DNA of 54,525 bases, taken from NCBI GenBank assembly GCA_018711815.1, contig DVHU01000045.1, forward strand, positions 1 to 54,525, in the 5' to 3' direction. This document shows, one piece after another, positions 17,402-25,388 of this stretch. The position numbers and the translations under genes are program-made. Position 1 is the stretch's first letter. Each line of letters begins with the position of its first letter. Below the pieces are notes generated by a model. The model made no database searches. It saw only the letters and a list, made by a program, of their open reading frames with translations, and was not told the origin of the DNA. Origin of the DNA: Candidatus Egerieimonas intestinavium. GTDB lineage: Bacteria > Bacillota > Clostridia > Lachnospirales > Lachnospiraceae.

Positions 17402-18730
17402 ATGGAAGAAGCGCTGATTAAGAGAATTCTGCCCCACAGCGTGGAGGCGGAGCAGTCTGTGGTGGGATCCATGCTGATGGGACGGGAGGCCATTCTGGTG
17501 GCTTCCGAGATTCTCGTGAAGGAGGATTTCTACCAGCAGCAGTACGGCGTGATTTTTGAGTCCATGGTGGAGCTGTACAACGAGGGAAAGCCGGTGGACC
17601 TGGTGACTCTGCAGAACAGGCTGCGGGAGAAGGATGTACCGCCGGAGATCAGCAGCATGGAGTTTGTCCGGGATCTGATTACCGCGGTTCCCACCTCAGC
17701 CAATGTGAAATATTACGCCACCATTGTTCAGGAGAAAGCTATGCTGCGCCGGCTGATTCAAGCCAATGAGGAGATCGCCAACGCCTGCTACCTGGGCAAG
17801 GAGAAGGTGGAGGACATCATGGAGGAGGCGGAAAAGAGATTGTTCCGGCTCTTTCAGCGCCGGGGCGGGGAGGATTTCGTCCCCATCCGCCAGGTGGTGT
17901 TAAATGCCCTGGAGAAGATTGAGAAGGCTTCCAGAAACAAGGGAAATGTCACAGGACTTCCCACGGGCTTTACGGATCTGGATTATCAAATGTCCGGTTT
18001 TCAGCCCTCGGATCTGATTCTGGTGGCGGCCCGTCCTTCCATGGGAAAGACGGCCTTCGTGCTGAACATTGCCCAGTATATGGCCTTCGAGAAGCATCTG
18101 ACAGTGGCGGTGTTTTCTCTGGAGATGTCCAAGGAGCAGCTGGTTAACCGTCTCTTTTCCCTGGAGTCCAAGGTGGACGCCCAGGTGCTCAGAAACGGTA
18201 ATCTGAAGGATGAGGAGTGGAGCAAGCTCATTGAAGGGGCCGGGATTATCGGGGATTCCAACCTGATCATCGACGATACCCCGGGTATCTCCATCTCGGA
18301 GCTCAGAAGCAAATGCCGGAAATACAAGCTGGAGCAGGGGCTTGACATTATTATGATCGACTACCTGCAGCTGATGTCCGGCGGCGGCAGAAGCGAATCC
18401 CGCCAGCAGGAGATTTCGGAGATTTCCCGATCCCTGAAGGCCCTGGCCCGAGAGCTGAATGTGCCGGTGGTGGCCCTGTCCCAGCTGTCCCGGGCGGTGG
18501 AGCAGAGACCGGATCACCGTCCCATGCTCTCCGACCTGCGTGAGTCCGGAGCCATTGAGCAGGACGCGGACGTGGTTATGTTCCTTTACCGGGACGATTA
18601 TTACCACAAGGATACGGAGCAGAAAAATGTGGCGGAGGTAATCGTGGCTAAGCAGCGTAACGGCCCCATAGGCACCGTGAACCTGGTATGGCTGCCCAAC
18701 TACACCAAGTTTGTGAATATGAAAAAATAA
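17402..18730 (+). CDS. dnaB: Replicative DNA helicase
   Basis: A 442-residue hexameric helicase of the replication fork. The N-terminal domain (LPHSVEAEQSVVGSMLMGRE) and the RecA-like motor are complete: Walker A ARPSMGKTAF (about 210-219), AVFSLEMSKEQL, Walker B IIMIDYLQLMSG, and LSQLSRAVEQRPDHRPMLSD. It starts 12 bases after rplI and ends before a strong hairpin terminator. Confidence 0.98.
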   Translation: MEEALIKRILPHSVEAEQSVVGSMLMGREAILVASEILVKEDFYQQQYGVIFESMVELYNEGKPVDLVTLQNRLREKDVPPEISSMEFVRDLITAVPTSANVKYYATIVQEKAMLRRLIQANEEIANACYLGKEKVEDIMEEAEKRLFRLFQRRGGEDFVPIRQVVLNALEKIEKASRNKGNVTGLPTGFTDLDYQMSGFQPSDLILVAARPSMGKTAFVLNIAQYMAFEKHLTVAVFSLEMSKEQLVNRLFSLESKVDAQVLRNGNLKDEEWSKLIEGAGIIGDSNLIIDDTPGISISELRSKCRKYKLEQGLDIIMIDYLQLMSGGGRSESRQQEISEISRSLKALARELNVPVVALSQLSRAVEQRPDHRPMLSDLRESGAIEQDADVVMFLYRDDYYHKDTEQKNVAEVIVAKQRNGPIGTVNLVWLPNYTKFVNMKK

Positions 18731-18780
18731 TAACGGGAGAATGGCCCGAAAGTAATTGAGGGAGTTTCGGAAGTAAGGCT

Positions 18781-18831
18781 TTCCTGTATGTTTATGTGCT
18801 GTGCAAGTGCGTAAGCATACAGGAATTTTTA
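18781..18831 (+). terminator. Terminator of the gdpP-rplI-dnaB operon
   Basis: TTCCTGTATG (18781-18790) is perfectly complementary to CATACAGGAA (18816-18825); a T run follows. Confidence 0.85.
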
Positions 18832-18882
18832 TGTCCGAGGTGCCCTCGCCGTTTTGTGGGGCCCGCTCCCGGGCGCAGGTTT

Positions 18883-18926
18883 TGTCGAAGAGATTTCGTT
18901 GCATTTCAACCTGAGGATGCTATAAT
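18883..18926 (+). promoter_or_regulatory. Promoter with 0A box upstream of the MerR/RacA-like gene
   Basis: TTGCAT (18899-18904), a 16-bp spacer and TATAAT (18921-18926). Ten bases upstream of the -35 is a perfect match to the Spo0A binding consensus, TGTCGAA (18883-18889) inside TTTTGTCGAAG. This suggests control by Spo0A, the sporulation master regulator. Confidence 0.6.
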
Positions 18927-18964
18927 TGATGTAAGCTGACAAGTTCATAGGAAGGGGTAAGTAT

Positions 18965-19735
18965 ATGAGTGACACCGGATACCTTATTTCGGAGGCGGCT
19001 AAGATCACCCAGGTGGACGCTCACGTCCTCAGGTACTGGGAGGAAGAGCTGGAGCTGCCCATAGCCAGAAATAAGATGGGACACCGATATTACACCCGAC
19101 AAGATATTCAGACTTTTCAGGATATTAAGGAACTGAAGAAGAAGGGCCTGCAGCTGCGGGCCATCAAGGAGATCGTCCACCAGCGGATGGAAGCTGCGGG
19201 TACCGTGGAAAGACAGAAACAGCTTAGGGCAGTTTCCCCGGAGGGGGGAGCCGCCTCCCCGGGCGGCAGCTCCAAGGTGGTTTCTATCTCCATCCTGGAG
19301 AAGGAGGGGATGGGAAAAGATAAGTCCCCGGAGGAGGAGAAGCCTCTGGAAAAAGATAAAGCCCCGGAGGCGGAGAAGCTTCCGGGAAAGGATAAAGCCC
19401 CGGAGGCGGAAAAACTTCCGGGAAAGGACAAGTCTTCAGGGAAGAAGCAGAGAAAAAACCAGCCGGAGCGGGAGGCTGCGGCTCCCTTGGAAAGCCAGGA
19501 GGCGGATCAGCTGCTCCGGCAGCGGCAGTTTCAGGAGATCCTGGAACGGTTGGTGAAGCAGGTGATTGTGGCCAATCACCAGGAGGGACGATATAAGAGG
19601 CTGGATGCGGCCATCCGCAGGCATCAGGAATCCCGCAGGCTGGTGGCGGCCACAGAGGAGGAACGGAAGAAGAGGCGCAATGGAAAGAAGGCTAAAGGTA
19701 AAAATAGAACCGCATCAGGCGGGAATGACAGTTGA
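18965..19735 (+). CDS. MerR-type helix-turn-helix protein, possibly RacA-like
   Basis: A 256-residue protein with an N-terminal MerR-type DNA-binding domain (ISEAAKITQVDAHVLRYWEE, then GHRYYTRQDIQTFQDIKELK). The middle is a charged low-complexity stretch with a 12-residue unit of the type DKAPEAEKLPGK repeated three times (19319-19426). The C-terminal ~75 residues are predicted helical and strongly basic at the end. There is no effector-binding domain, so it is not a classic metal or drug MerR activator. HTH plus charged coil and an upstream 0A box recall RacA, the sporulation chromosome-anchoring protein of Bacillus, but homology is not established. The tail overlaps the next gene by 56 bases. 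Confidence 0.72.
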   Translation: MSDTGYLISEAAKITQVDAHVLRYWEEELELPIARNKMGHRYYTRQDIQTFQDIKELKKKGLQLRAIKEIVHQRMEAAGTVERQKQLRAVSPEGGAASPGGSSKVVSISILEKEGMGKDKSPEEEKPLEKDKAPEAEKLPGKDKAPEAEKLPGKDKSSGKKQRKNQPEREAAAPLESQEADQLLRQRQFQEILERLVKQVIVANHQEGRYKRLDAAIRRHQESRRLVAATEEERKKRRNGKKAKGKNRTASGGNDS

Positions 19736-20594
19736 GCGGCTGCTTAAAGGGGAGTTGGGAATGACGAAGAGAGAGATCAGTCAGATGAAATTCCGCCCCG
19801 GAGGGATAACCGTGGCAGGGCGTCAGGTGCGGGTTACCCATGTGCTGACGGAGGGGGAGATTCTGGAGATGCTGCTGGAGGAGGCGGATCAGGGCTCGCG
19901 CCATCTGGAGTCCTCCGCCGGGAAGCTTCGGATCCTTTATGAGGATGAGGACCTGGTGGCCGTCAATAAGCCTTCAGGCCTGGTAGTTCACCCCTCCCAG
20001 GGCCACTACCGGGATTCTCTGGCCAATCAGCTGGTGGGCCATTACCGCCGAAATGGGCAGGAGGTGACGGTGCGCTCCATCGGCCGGCTGGATAAGGATA
20101 CCTCCGGGATTCTTCTTTTCGGGAAGCACGCTCAGGCGGCGGCCCGGCTCTGCAGGCAGAGGGAGGAGCATATTTACCAGCGATGGTATCTGGCCCTGGC
20201 GGCCGGGAGATTTCGCAAGAGCCAGGGAAAGTTCACCGGCAGGATCGGGCCAAAGCCCGGAGACCCCATGCGGATGGCGGTGACTACGGACGGCAAGCCG
20301 GCGGTGACCCACTACCAGGTGCTGAGCCAGGAGAGCGGGTACGCCCTTCTGGCCTGCCGGCTGGAGACCGGAAGAACGCATCAGATACGCGTACATATGG
20401 CTCATGGAGGACATCCTCTGCTGGGGGATCTCCTCTATGGGGAGAGCGGCGGCGCGCGTCAGCTGATGCTGCACGCCTGGAAGGTAAAATGCCGTCAGCC
20501 CTTCACCGGGGAGGAGCTGGAGATCTGCGCGCCTGTCCCCAGGGAAATGCAGGATCTGTGCCGGGGATGGGCCGCAGAGTCTGCGCTGAAGTGA
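19680..20594 (+). CDS. RluA family pseudouridine synthase
   Basis: Isomerises specific uridines in rRNA or tRNA to pseudouridine. From the ATG at 19680 it is 304 residues, the usual size. An S4-like N-terminal region (TVERLLKGELGMTKREISQM) precedes the catalytic domain with the RluA signature GRLDKDTSGILLFGK, catalytic Asp included, and the later ETGRTHQIRVHMAHGGHPLLGDLLYG. The start lies inside the MerR-like gene (56-bp overlap); an open frame reaches further upstream but has no family similarity. The target base is unknown. Confidence 0.92.
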   Translation: MERRLKVKIEPHQAGMTVERLLKGELGMTKREISQMKFRPGGITVAGRQVRVTHVLTEGEILEMLLEEADQGSRHLESSAGKLRILYEDEDLVAVNKPSGLVVHPSQGHYRDSLANQLVGHYRRNGQEVTVRSIGRLDKDTSGILLFGKHAQAAARLCRQREEHIYQRWYLALAAGRFRKSQGKFTGRIGPKPGDPMRMAVTTDGKPAVTHYQVLSQESGYALLACRLETGRTHQIRVHMAHGGHPLLGDLLYGESGGARQLMLHAWKVKCRQPFTGEELEICAPVPREMQDLCRGWAAESALK

Positions 20595-20609
20595 GCTTTA
20601 GGAGAAAGA

Positions 20610-20672
20610 GACGGAGCGAAGGCTGCCGGACACCCTGAGAATGTTCCGGAAGCCATAGCCCCGTCCTTTTTG
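20610..20672 (+). terminator. Terminator after the pseudouridine synthase gene
   Basis: A three-part stem, GACGG/CCGTC, GGCT/AGCC and CCGGA/TCCGG, ends in a T run (20666-20671). Confidence 0.65.
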
Positions 20673-20691
20673 GCGTCAAGTATGCAAAAGA

Positions 20692-21015
20692 TCAGTGATT
20701 CTTCAGATACCAGTAGAGTATATCCAGAAATTCACTGGTGGAGGGCCGCTCGGTCAGCGGGTATGTGGATATCTGCTGCAGCCGGCGGCGGTTGCCCCGC
20801 TCCCAGCAGTTGGAGATCACGGTTCGCAGGTTGCGCTCCACACAGCTGGTGGTAGTATGAAAATGGGCGGCGATCTGGGGATACAGGGATTTAGTAATCA
20901 TAAGCAGATTATCTTCGTTTTCCAGAGTAAGGGATAAGCCGTAATTGAGATAGCGGTATCCCAGATGCGTGGCGTGGATGCCCAATGAGAGGATGAGATT
21001 GTTGATTTTTTCCAT
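20692..21015 (-). CDS. Lone Spo0A C-terminal DNA-binding domain protein
   Basis: A 107-residue protein resembling only the effector domain of Spo0A: GIHATHLGYRYLNYGLSLTL at the start, YPQIAAHFHTTTSCVERNLRTVI as the recognition helix, and NRRRLQQISTYPLTERPSTSEFL at the end. The receiver domain is absent, so phosphorylation control as in Spo0A is impossible. AAAGGAGCAGTAATT precedes the ATG, so it is a genuine small gene, not a fragment. It may compete with or assist Spo0A at 0A boxes. The upstream region carries three closely spaced sites resembling half of a 0A box. Confidence 0.88.
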   Translation of the reverse strand: MEKINNLILSLGIHATHLGYRYLNYGLSLTLENEDNLLMITKSLYPQIAAHFHTTTSCVERNLRTVISNCWERGNRRRLQQISTYPLTERPSTSEFLDILYWYLKNH

Positions 21016-21101
21016 AATTACTGCTCCTTTTTGAAGATACTACTTATAAAATAAACAAAAAATTACAAATTACGGAAAAACATACACAATATGACCTATT
21101 T

Positions 21102-21127
21102 AGACGAAATACGACAGAAAACGACAG
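21102..21127 (-). promoter_or_regulatory. Tandem 0A-like sites upstream of the Spo0A_C gene
   Basis: On the minus strand TGTCGTT, TGTCGTA and TTCGTCT follow each other at about 10-bp intervals in an AT-rich stretch. The first two match five and six of the seven positions of the 0A box TGTCGAA. The spacing puts them on one DNA face. Possible autoregulation or Spo0A control; the promoter itself was not defined. Confidence 0.35.
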
Positions 21128-21254
21128 GGTTGAGGAAATAATTCACAATATAACCCGGGGAAGATGAGAAAATAATAGGAATTATGTGATAACAAAAAGA
21201 GTTTTCTCTGAGAAATACAGAGATTAGAGGACGGAAGGTTCTCTTGCGGGGGAA

Positions 21255-21312
21255 CAAAAAAGGGACTGCCGTAATGCCAGCTCAGACGGCTTGGCGATAC
21301 GGCAGTCCCTTT
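21255..21312 (-). terminator. Terminator of the ferredoxin gene
   Basis: AGGGACTGCCGTA (21261-21273) pairs with TACGGCAGTCCCT (21298-21310). On the minus strand the stem is followed by T residues (21260-21256). Confidence 0.8.
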
Positions 21313-21328
21313 GAGGTTACGGGAGTAA

Positions 21329-21499
21329 TTAGCCCTCGGAAATAGCTTCGGTGGGACATACACCAGCGCAGGTTCCGCAGTCTACGCAGGTATCCGGATC
21401 GATTACGTAATGATCCTCGCCCTGGCTGATTGCCTCAACGGGGCACTCGCTCTCACAGGTTCCGCAGCTAACGCACTCATCAGAAATTACATATGCCAT
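21329..21499 (-). CDS. 2[4Fe-4S] ferredoxin
   Basis: A 56-residue clostridial-type ferredoxin, a soluble electron carrier. It begins [20 protein letters not shown] and has a second cluster motif [12 protein letters not shown], giving two CxxCxxCxxxCP sets for two [4Fe-4S] clusters in a pseudo-twofold repeat. The acidic Asp/Glu-rich composition is typical. AAAGGAGGATACAATC precedes the ATG and a strong terminator follows the stop, so it is a single-gene unit. It diverges from the DUF1858 gene. Confidence 0.96.
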   Translation of the reverse strand: MAYVISDECVSCGTCESECPVEAISQGEDHYVIDPDTCVDCGTCAGVCPTEAISEG

Positions 21500-21627
21500 G
21501 ATTGTATCCTCCTTTAAATTCTCAGCAGAAAGCTCTGCCTCTCTTGGTACTGACTACATTTTAAATGAAATTTTAGGAGAATACAAGTATAAAATCAGAA
21601 ACAATAACGAAAGTAAAAGAGGGGACA

Positions 21628-21656
21628 TTGATTTACGCAGGGAATGGTATTATAAT
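21628..21656 (+). promoter_or_regulatory. Promoter of the DUF1858 gene
   Basis: TTGATT (21628-21633), a 17-bp spacer and TATAAT (21651-21656), 33 bases before the start codon. Confidence 0.7.
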
Positions 21657-21689
21657 GGGCGTAGAACAAAAAAGAAGGAGGAACTGGAT

Positions 21690-21890
21690 ATGCAGATTTC
21701 CAGAAAAATGACCATCGGACAGCTGTTGGCGGTTGATGCCAATATCGCAGGAATCCTGATGAGAGCAGGTATGCACTGCATCGGATGCCCCTCTGCACAG
21801 GGCGAGACCCTGGAGGAGGCAGCTATGGTTCACGGTATGGATGTGAACCTGCTGGAGCAGCAGATTAATGATTATCTGGCTCAGGCCTGA
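21690..21890 (+). CDS. DUF1858 domain-containing protein
   Basis: A 66-residue protein matching the small DUF1858 fold: [20 protein letters not shown], then the conserved [17 protein letters not shown] with a CxxC pair. The same domain forms the N-terminus of some iron-sulfur repair proteins and hybrid-cluster-associated proteins, which fits the divergent ferredoxin, though no function is proven. AAGGAGGAACTGGAT precedes the ATG. Confidence 0.9.
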   Translation: MQISRKMTIGQLLAVDANIAGILMRAGMHCIGCPSAQGETLEEAAMVHGMDVNLLEQQINDYLAQA

Positions 21891-21956
21891 GGATAAAGGA
21901 TACAAGTGGCAACTGCCTTCCGGGGCGGTTCAATAACTGCATAAGCTTGTTTCGGA

Positions 21957-21986
21957 GAAACGGCATGGCTTCGGCTGTGCCGTTTC
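21957..21986 (+). terminator. Hairpin after the DUF1858 gene
   Basis: GAAACGGCA (21957-21965) pairs with TGCCGTTTC (21978-21986); only a short T run follows, so termination may be partial. Confidence 0.5.
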
Positions 21987-22036
21987 CCTTTGTGCGGGCC
22001 AATAGGCGGGCAGTCAAGACTGGCTAAAGGCAAAAA

Positions 22037-22074
22037 AAGGCGCTGCTGCATTAGTCGTTAATTGCAGCAGCACC
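22037..22074 (-). terminator. mecA terminator formed by a core-less palindrome
   Basis: CTGCTGCA (22043-22050) and TGCAGCAG (22063-22070) pair. On the minus strand the stem is followed by seven T (22038-22032), making a good terminator for mecA. Its sequence, including TTAGTCGTTAAT between the arms, matches the outer ends of the palindromic repeats at 10767 and 50407 without their interior. Confidence 0.65.
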
Positions 22075-22094
22075 CGCTTTCCGTGTACGCAATT

Positions 22095-22835
22095 TTACAG
22101 CTGTGACAGCATCTGCAGAGCCTGATCCCGGATGATGACTTCGCCGTGCTCCTTGAGATAAGCTTCGCTGGCGGCGGTGTAAGTTTTTCCGGTGCCGTAC
22201 TCAGAGAGTACGTTGCAGATGCGGTTGAACTCCTCCGGGCTGTATCCGGACTGGTGCAGTACCAAGTGATAGGTTCCTTTGGCGGGATCTTTGTAAAGAG
22301 AATTCTCCCCGTCAAAGGAGCTGTTCAGTCCCCGGGCGGCGCAGATGGCGCTGTCCAGAGAAGAAAAGCGGAAAATCTGGATGAGGCTTACGGAAACCTG
22401 GGCTGCGGCTTCCTCGCTCTGGGCCTGCTGCTTCTTAGAGGAGGCGTGGGCCTTCAGCTTGGAGTCCACCAGCTTCTGGAAAATATCCAGGATATCGTCG
22501 GCGCCGGAGAATTGAGGGGTGGTACTCTCCCGGGTATCCTCCTCCCTGGAGGGAGAGAATTTGGAAAAACGGGTGTCCAGCTCCTCAGGATCCTCCACCT
22601 TGGTGATGATCAGCACGATGCTGTCCGGCGTCACCGGGATAGCCTCGATCATCAGAGGGAAATTCTCGGCCTCGAAGCCACACTCATACTGGGCCTGCTG
22701 CATCATATCGTGAAAGAGAGTCTTGGCCTTTTCGGTACCGTAGGCCAGTTCACTTAACTTAATTTCGCGGTTTGCTAAATCAGCGCTGGTTAGCGTACAA
22801 CGGATCTGATGGTCATTAATCTTTTCAATTTTCAT
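22095..22835 (-). CDS. mecA: Adaptor protein MecA
   Basis: A 246-residue adaptor that delivers substrates to the ClpC-ClpP protease and activates ClpC. The N-terminal substrate-binding part (MKIEKINDHQIRCTLTSADL, ELAYGTEKAKTLFHDMMQQA) and the C-terminal ClpC-binding part (IQIFRFSSLDSAICAARGL, YHLVLHQSGYSPEEFNRICN) are both present, joined by a variable linker. Length is typical for clostridial MecA. It converges with the DUF1858 gene, with the palindromic terminator between. Confidence 0.92.
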   Translation of the reverse strand: MKIEKINDHQIRCTLTSADLANREIKLSELAYGTEKAKTLFHDMMQQAQYECGFEAENFPLMIEAIPVTPDSIVLIITKVEDPEELDTRFSKFSPSREEDTRESTTPQFSGADDILDIFQKLVDSKLKAHASSKKQQAQSEEAAAQVSVSLIQIFRFSSLDSAICAARGLNSSFDGENSLYKDPAKGTYHLVLHQSGYSPEEFNRICNVLSEYGTGKTYTAASEAYLKEHGEVIIRDQALQMLSQL

Positions 22836-22996
22836 AGTATCACATCCTGTTCCATTATGTGCTTAAGCTGCATCAGTGTACAGGTGACCGCCCACACACT
22901 GACAATAATTCTAGTATATTATATACCAGCAGCAGTGAAGATGTAAAGCGGTTCACGTTTTTTTCAGATTTTCCCTGATTTCTTTAGAAATGGCTT

Positions 22997-23306
22997 GCAA
23001 AATATGATTATGCAGTTATAATAAGAATCAGAACAGTTATGGCTGCCTAAGAAAGGAAGTGATATTTCCGGCGAGTCAGCGATAACAATTCGGTATTTTC
23101 TATTTTCATGCAGGAATCCCTGCGAATAATCCCCATTTTTTAATTTCAGAATTTCAAGAGAGATAGGAAAAAAGGTCGGCCATGGCTGTTCATCTGTTGC
23201 TTTTCGAGGACACAGGTCTGCGGCCCGGGATTTTCATGCGGTCCCGGAGAAACGAGGAAAGGAGAAGGAGGCGGGAGTATATCACAGTAGACTGCCTCCC
23301 GGTTTT
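22997..23306 (+). promoter_or_regulatory. Strong promoter and ~275-nt leader or candidate RNA
   Basis: TTGCAA (22997-23002), a 16-bp spacer and TATAAT (23019-23024) form a good sigma-A promoter. The next credible start codon is not until 23307. The leader contains hairpins such as GGAA/TTCC within GCTG...CAGC (23042-23083), GCAGG/CCTGC (23111-23124), CCGGGA/TCCCGG (23225-23247), and GGAGGC/GCCTCC (about 23267-23300) followed by CGGTTTT. No known RNA class was recognised. It may be an untranslated leader or an independent RNA. Confidence 0.45.
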
Positions 23307-23525
23307 ATGGGAAAAAAGAAGAAAAAGGAGGCTTCCGCCCTGCGGTGCGAGCTGGAGACCTATCATCTCCAGGGCGTATCCCTGTGGCTGGACGGCCGTC
23401 CCAGCAGCCCCAAGGAAATTGTCAAGGCCTGCCGCGTGGCGGAGGAGGGGGCGTATATGCGGGACTATGTACAGAATGATAAGGGGGAGGTGGTATGGGT
23501 TTCCTTTGATAAGGTAAAAGAATAA
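23307..23525 (+). CDS. Conserved hypothetical small protein
   Basis: A 72-residue protein beginning MGKKKKKE, then a compact mixed sequence (LRCELETYHLQGVSLWLDGR, EEGAYMRDYVQNDKGEVVWV). I recognise no named family. Codon usage and composition look real, unlike the arginine-rich overlapping frame from 23182. No clear ribosome site precedes the ATG; a hairpin ends four bases before it, so translation may be controlled or weak. A hairpin that may terminate it follows the stop. Confidence 0.6.
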   Translation: MGKKKKKEASALRCELETYHLQGVSLWLDGRPSSPKEIVKACRVAEEGAYMRDYVQNDKGEVVWVSFDKVKE

Positions 23526-23532
23526 AGAAAAA

Positions 23533-23603
23533 GGGAGGCGGAGTCTCGGGCCAGGGCTCTGGAGGTACATAGCAATAGGGCTCCGCCTCCCGGCAAAAGT
23601 TTT
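23533..23603. terminator. Long-stem hairpin after the small hypothetical gene
   Basis: GGGAGGCGGAG (23533-23543) pairs perfectly with CTCCGCCTCCC (23581-23591). The plus side has a T tract only nine bases later; the minus side has an immediate T-rich run. Confidence 0.6.
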
Positions 23604-23674
23604 AAATTTTTATAAAATTAGTGACGAGTCAGCAATATGTTGCTATAATGGTGGCATATGGGAGGTAAATAATA

Positions 23675-25372
23675 ATGAAAAAAAGTACAGCACCGGTGGT
23701 GGTGGTTTTTCTGCTGATTCTGTTGGTAGTGGTGGCCGGCGGGATTACGATGCTGGTGAAACGCTATACACCCACAGGAACGACGCTGGATGGCAGCGAG
23801 TATTTTCAGCTTCAGGGAGAAGGGGAGACGGCCCTGGTGGTCAACGGAGAGCTTCTGGAGGATAAGGGAGTGGAGGTTGACGGAAAAATTTATATTGACT
23901 GCACTACAGTGGGAAATTACATTAACGGCAGATTCTACTGGGACAGCCATGAGGGGCAGATGATCATTACGCTGCCGGAGGAAAAGATCGTCTTTGAGCC
24001 GGACAGCAAGACCTACCGGCAGGGGGGCGCGGAAAAGCAGGCAGAGGAGGTTCTGCTGAAGAAAATTGGAGACAAGGATTATCTGGCCCTGGATTTCGTG
24101 GGGCAGTACACGGATATGTCCTGGAATATATATGAGGACCCGGACCGGGTAGTGATTCAGACCCGGTGGGACAACCTGCAGAGTGTGACGGCCCAGAAGG
24201 AGACGGAGGTGCGTCAGAAGGGAGGGATCAAGAGTCCGATTCTGACCACGGTTCCGGAGGGGACGCTGCTCTATTTTCGGGAGGATCTGGACGATTGGTA
24301 TGAAGTGTACACCGAGGATGGCTACCGGGGTTACGTGCAGTCCAAGAAGGTCAGCCAGCCGGAGGATTATCAGGGCGAGCCGGTGAAGGTGGTGCCGGAG
24401 TACACCAGCATCCGCAAGGATTACCCCATCAATCTGGTGTGGCATCAGGTGACCAGCCAGGGAGCCAACGCCACCCTGGAGGAGATGACCGCAGAGATGA
24501 CGGGGGTCAATACCATATCCCCCACCTGGTTTTCTATCCAGAGCTCTGACGGGACGCTGCTGTCCCTGGCAGATGCGGACTATGTACAGCAGGCCCACGC
24601 CAAGGGGCTGGAGGTCTGGGCGCTCATCGACAATTTCAGCCAGGAGATTTCTACCCAGGAGGTTCTTTCCTACACCTCCAAGCGGGAATACATTATCCGG
24701 CAGCTGATGGATGCGGCTAAGACATACGGCTTTGACGGGATCAATGTGGATTTTGAGAGCCTTCAGGAGGAGGACGCTCCCCACTATATTCAGTTTATCC
24801 GGGAGCTGTCCATCGAGTGCCGGAAGGCAGGGCTGGTGCTCTCTGTGGACAATCCGGTTCCCAAATCCTTTAACACCTTTTACAACCGCCGGGAGCAGGG
24901 AATCGTGGCGGATTACGTGATTATCATGGGCTATGACGAGCACTACAGCGGCGGCCCGGAGGCGGGTTCGGTAGCCTCCCTGCCCTTCGTGGAGGAGGGA
25001 ATCCAGGCCACCCTGGAGGAGGTGCCCAAGGAGAAGGTGATCAATGGAATTCCCTTCTATACCCGACTCTGGAGAAAGCCTTACGGCAGTTCCGAGCTGT
25101 TCAGTGAGGTCATGAACATGGATGAATCCCGGCAGTACATCCAGCAGCAGGAGGCCAACGGCATGATGGCCTACTGGGATGAGAATCTGGGACAGACGGT
25201 GGCAGAGATGCAGGGGGAGGATGCCCTGTATCAGATCTGGGTGGAAGACGAACAATCCATTGAGGAGAAGATGAAGCTGATAAAGGAATATGATCTGGCC
25301 GGAGTGGCGGCCTGGAAGCTGGGATTTGAGCGGGCTTCCGTGTGGAATATTATTTCCGAATATTTACAGTGA
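23675..25372 (+). CDS. GH18 family glycosyl hydrolase with SH3 domain (spore/cell-wall type)
   Basis: A 565-residue exported peptidoglycan or cortex hydrolase. An N-terminal transmembrane anchor (about 6-28) is followed by a copper-amine-oxidase-like region (about 55-150), an SH3-like domain (about 180-225, DDWYEVYTEDGYRGYVQSKK), and a GH18 barrel (about 250-565). The GH18 active site is FDGINVDFES, where the final Glu is the catalytic acid; the family pattern DxxDxDxE has Asn at its second Asp. It resembles clostridial relatives of the YaaH/SleL/YdhD group. A TATAAT at 23644 precedes it and GGGAGGTAAATA is its ribosome site. The DivIVA-like gene follows 16 bases later. Confidence 0.88.
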   Translation: MKKSTAPVVVVFLLILLVVVAGGITMLVKRYTPTGTTLDGSEYFQLQGEGETALVVNGELLEDKGVEVDGKIYIDCTTVGNYINGRFYWDSHEGQMIITLPEEKIVFEPDSKTYRQGGAEKQAEEVLLKKIGDKDYLALDFVGQYTDMSWNIYEDPDRVVIQTRWDNLQSVTAQKETEVRQKGGIKSPILTTVPEGTLLYFREDLDDWYEVYTEDGYRGYVQSKKVSQPEDYQGEPVKVVPEYTSIRKDYPINLVWHQVTSQGANATLEEMTAEMTGVNTISPTWFSIQSSDGTLLSLADADYVQQAHAKGLEVWALIDNFSQEISTQEVLSYTSKREYIIRQLMDAAKTYGFDGINVDFESLQEEDAPHYIQFIRELSIECRKAGLVLSVDNPVPKSFNTFYNRREQGIVADYVIIMGYDEHYSGGPEAGSVASLPFVEEGIQATLEEVPKEKVINGIPFYTRLWRKPYGSSELFSEVMNMDESRQYIQQQEANGMMAYWDENLGQTVAEMQGEDALYQIWVEDEQSIEEKMKLIKEYDLAGVAAWKLGFERASVWNIISEYLQ

Positions 25373-25388
25373 AAGGCAGGTAAAGGGG

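Noticed and set aside
16958-17437. 159-codon minus-strand frame opposite rplI
   Set aside because: Shadow of the ribosomal protein gene; no independent signals.
18840-18882. G/C-rich hairpin between the dnaB terminator and the 0A box considered as a riboswitch
   Set aside because: Only a short CCCG/CGGG pairing is visible and there is no conserved RNA motif.
23182-23517. Open frame of 111 codons overlapping the small hypothetical gene
   Set aside because: The product is arginine- and tryptophan-rich with no family pattern, typical of an out-of-frame GC-rich reading; the 23307 frame has better composition.
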